Shown: piece after piece, positions 61,938 through 64,000 of the stretch
Position numbering within the stretch: the first letter of the stretch is position 1
Layout: each line of letters opens with the position of its first letter
NCBI GenBank assembly: GCA_964036195.1
Contig: OZ038452.1
Coordinates: 11,836,704 to 11,900,703, forward strand
Length of the DNA stretch: 64,000 nucleotides
Reading direction: 5' to 3'
DNA from: Sphaerolaimus hirsutus
Taxonomy: Eukaryota > Nematoda > Chromadorea > Monhysterida > Sphaerolaimidae
Translations under genes and position numbers: made by a program
The notes under the pieces: model-generated
Seen by the model: only the letters and a program-made list of their open reading frames with translations
Told to the model about the DNA's origin: nothing
Database searches by the model: none

Positions 61938-64000
61938 ATGTCGCAATATACGCGAGCGGAACTGGAGCCGGTAGTTGAATCATGGATGGACGAGCCCGTG
62001 GACAGGCCAAAATTGTTGCGCCTGCTAAATGTGCTAATGCAGTTTCGCGTTAACGATGGCGAGTGGCCCACGATTAGCGATCCGCCCCGCCTAGGAACTG
62101 GGCGATTGATCCAGCATGTGTGGAAGTGCATGGACCTGTATTTCACAGATCCAGATACTATCGTGGAATTGGTCCTCGACCTTGAAGATCAAGTACCGCC
62201 CAGAGGCATTGGGAACGACCCCATGCCGCCTCAAGGCGTTGCGGTCTCCCAACCACCTGTGGCGCTGACTGTGGACAACCTTTTGCCTGTTCTCCAGCAA
62301 CTGCTATCTAGCAATCCGGCATTTGTCCAACAATTTACTTCATCGTCAGTGCAGGCGCACACAGCACCAGTGCAAAACGTGCCCGTGGGGACGCAATCGA
62401 TACCGGCGCCTGGCACAATCAATCGCTGTCCATCAAGGACCTCTTCCGCTTCTACGGACCAGTTGGTCGATTCAACTGAAGCTAGGCTGCAGGCCATTTC
62501 ATTGTTACCTGGTGGTTTGATTGGTCAAATTGCTGCCTACATTGACCAATATGTCATGGTACCGGCCGATGGTTTTCCGTCCCTCGTGGATACGCTGGGG
62601 CAATTGTCGTCTCGCGATCGCATGGGCGGTGGCCATGTGGCCAACGTAGCCAGCAAGCAAACACCGTTCAATGGGGATTCGAGCGCGCCGTCGGGGCCAT
62701 TTAAATTTTGGCTTCACAATGTGGCGCTACAGGCTCTGAATGTCCCGCCGGCATACCAACACTTGTTTTGGACTAATGTGTTCCAACAGTGCCTGAAAGG
62801 TAGTGCCCAGGATCACTATGCATCTATCCGCCTGGACAAGCGTAATTCAATACTCTACGTTCTGGACAAGTTGGCACGTGTGCATCGTCTCGACCGCAAG
62901 GCGCATTCGGTTGCCGAGTGGTATAGAATTTCTGCTAAATCTTCTGATACGGTGTCTTCCCTGTACCGCAAGCTGTGCAGCTCGTTCCACTATATCAGCG
63001 AGCAAATCGACGATTCACAACGCGAGAAAATGATTGGGGATAAATTATTCCTCGAAGTCGAAGACATGGTGCCGACAATGTGTTGGTATCGCTGGCGCGA
63101 CAAATGGCGGGACGGTGAGATCGAGTTAGCCGACGCTGTTAGTCGCCTCGATATTGCCCGCGAGGAAAACTCGCATCGCCATGTTGAACAGAATAAAAAT
63201 CGCAATACTAATTGGAAGCCAAAGTCGTCAACGGGCAGAAATGCTGGCTGGGGCAAGACTCCATCGGCTGAAGCTGCATTGCGAAGCGCCCCAGGCCGAT
63301 CTAATGGCCAGAAAGGCGGTTGGGATAGGCAGTCTAAATTTGACCCGACGACACATCAGGGTCCATGGTGCACCTATTTTTTGCATTGTGCACCCATGCC
63401 GCACGAGCCGGCGAAATGTTTTTTGAATCCGGCGTCGCCTGCCTACCAACTGGATCGGGCTGAACGGGCCCGAGAATTTTTGGAAAAGGCTGGCAAAACC
63501 AAGCACGACGCTCGGGAAAGGATGCGCACTGAGTGTAAAAAGCTCAACCTGACATTTGATGAGCAAATTTACAGCGCTCCGGAATCAGATAATGAATCTG
63601 CTAAAAATCCGGCTACAAAATTGACTAAAAATGTGTCTAATCCATCATCTGATTCCGAGCCCGAGCCCGATTTTGAAACGTGGTTCCCTAGCGGCTATGC
63701 AGCTCACAAGCAGATGGGTTGCGCCATGAACCCACCAAGCATGCGACACGCCCGCTGTGATCGCCCGCTGGCCAAAGTGGATTTCATGGGCTGCACGCTC
63801 ACAGGCACACTTGATAGTGGCTGTGAGGAGGGGATCATCATCGAGGAGCATCTGCTCGAGGATGTATGGAAACGCGCACAGTGCAATGCCAGCACAGAAA
63901 AGGCAAAGTACCGGCCATACCCTGATTCAGGTTTGGGGACTACTGGCGAGCCAATTCCGGGACATCACCTGGCACTCTACAAAATGCATTTGCTGCATAC
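61938..64000 (+). CDS. gag-pol: Gag-protease polyprotein, open at window end
   Basis: The frame starts at ATG 61938, after an in-frame TGA at 61917, and stays open for 687 codons to the window edge. Residues about 240-390 look like a retrotransposon Gag core (TPFNGDSSAPSGPFKFWLHN, then FQQCLKGSAQDHY). A basic, Asn/Gly/Trp-rich stretch follows at 420-470. Next is one zinc-knuckle-like motif: C478, C484, H489, C494, that is CX5CX4HX4C rather than CX2CX4HX4C. A Ser/Glu/Asp-rich linker leads to a retropepsin-like site with the catalytic triplet Asp-Ser-Gly at 626-628 (TGTLDSGCEEGII). Gag and protease share one frame without a shift. Reverse transcriptase, RNase H and integrase should follow outside. 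It is uninterrupted, so probably young. Ty3/gypsy is inferred from the layout; BEL/Pao is the alternative. Confidence 0.85.
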   Translation, partial: MSQYTRAELEPVVESWMDEPVDRPKLLRLLNVLMQFRVNDGEWPTISDPPRLGTGRLIQHVWKCMDLYFTDPDTIVELVLDLEDQVPPRGIGNDPMPPQGVAVSQPPVALTVDNLLPVLQQLLSSNPAFVQQFTSSSVQAHTAPVQNVPVGTQSIPAPGTINRCPSRTSSASTDQLVDSTEARLQAISLLPGGLIGQIAAYIDQYVMVPADGFPSLVDTLGQLSSRDRMGGGHVANVASKQTPFNGDSSAPSGPFKFWLHNVALQALNVPPAYQHLFWTNVFQQCLKGSAQDHYASIRLDKRNSILYVLDKLARVHRLDRKAHSVAEWYRISAKSSDTVSSLYRKLCSSFHYISEQIDDSQREKMIGDKLFLEVEDMVPTMCWYRWRDKWRDGEIELADAVSRLDIAREENSHRHVEQNKNRNTNWKPKSSTGRNAGWGKTPSAEAALRSAPGRSNGQKGGWDRQSKFDPTTHQGPWCTYFLHCAPMPHEPAKCFLNPASPAYQLDRAERAREFLEKAGKTKHDARERMRTECKKLNLTFDEQIYSAPESDNESAKNPATKLTKNVSNPSSDSEPEPDFETWFPSGYAAHKQMGCAMNPPSMRHARCDRPLAKVDFMGCTLTGTLDSGCEEGIIIEEHLLEDVWKRAQCNASTEKAKYRPYPDSGLGTTGEPIPGHHLALYKMHLLH

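Overview
This is eukaryotic, almost certainly invertebrate metazoan, genomic DNA. The reasons are GT-AG-bounded coding pieces, remnants of peritrophin-type chitin-binding exons, an LTR retrotransposon and very dense short DNA transposons. I see no rRNA, no convincing tRNA, no CRISPR array, no prokaryotic operon and no complete host gene. I cannot name the species. Family numbers (Fam1 and so on) are my own labels.

From 0 to about 53 kb the window is a mosaic of nested non-autonomous elements. Most begin TAGGGTT, TAGGGAT, TAGTGAT or CAGGGGT, end in the inverted copy, and are flanked by 8-bp target-site duplications (TSDs), 14 of them perfect in this window. That is the signature of hAT-type MITEs. 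Their interiors are mostly arrays of short units: ATCCCG, ATATCG, GGTCCC, GAACCG, GGCGCC, TCGAGT, or runs of A and T around ACGT. Other families have TA duplications (CCGTATTTCCTCG, CACTCCGGG, CAGTGCGCGC and TGAGTCAGTCC termini) or a TTA duplication. Nesting reaches three levels at 4.9-6.7 kb. At 39.0-42.8 kb two Fam2 copies host five other elements. One insertion has been reduced to 31 bp.

Host coding traces are few. A possible plus-strand gene start lies at 13.86-16.31 kb, as three short exons with compatible phases. A decayed minus-strand gene with repeated chitin-binding domains lies at 31.2-33.7 kb. A GC-rich minus-strand exon lies at 53.5-53.7 kb. A tandem low-copy repeat family fills 18.9-22.6 and 48.3-51.8 kb. 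A 2.8-kb element at 45.35-48.16 kb carries head-to-head arrays of a 167-bp satellite.

From 53.9 to 58.07 kb there is a 4.16-kb element with inverted arms of about 440-480 bp. It holds a TATA promoter, a 210-codon unrecognised ORF and five copies of a two-helix hairpin with a conserved 8-base loop. From 60.307 kb to the window end runs the 5' part of a Ty3/gypsy-like LTR retrotransposon: a 605-bp LTR, a primer-binding site, a 1-kb leader, and one open frame for Gag plus protease that continues past base 64000. The leader contains 16 hairpins sharing a (A/G)CTGG loop on different, mostly complementary stems. These two hairpin families are the best candidates for something undescribed.
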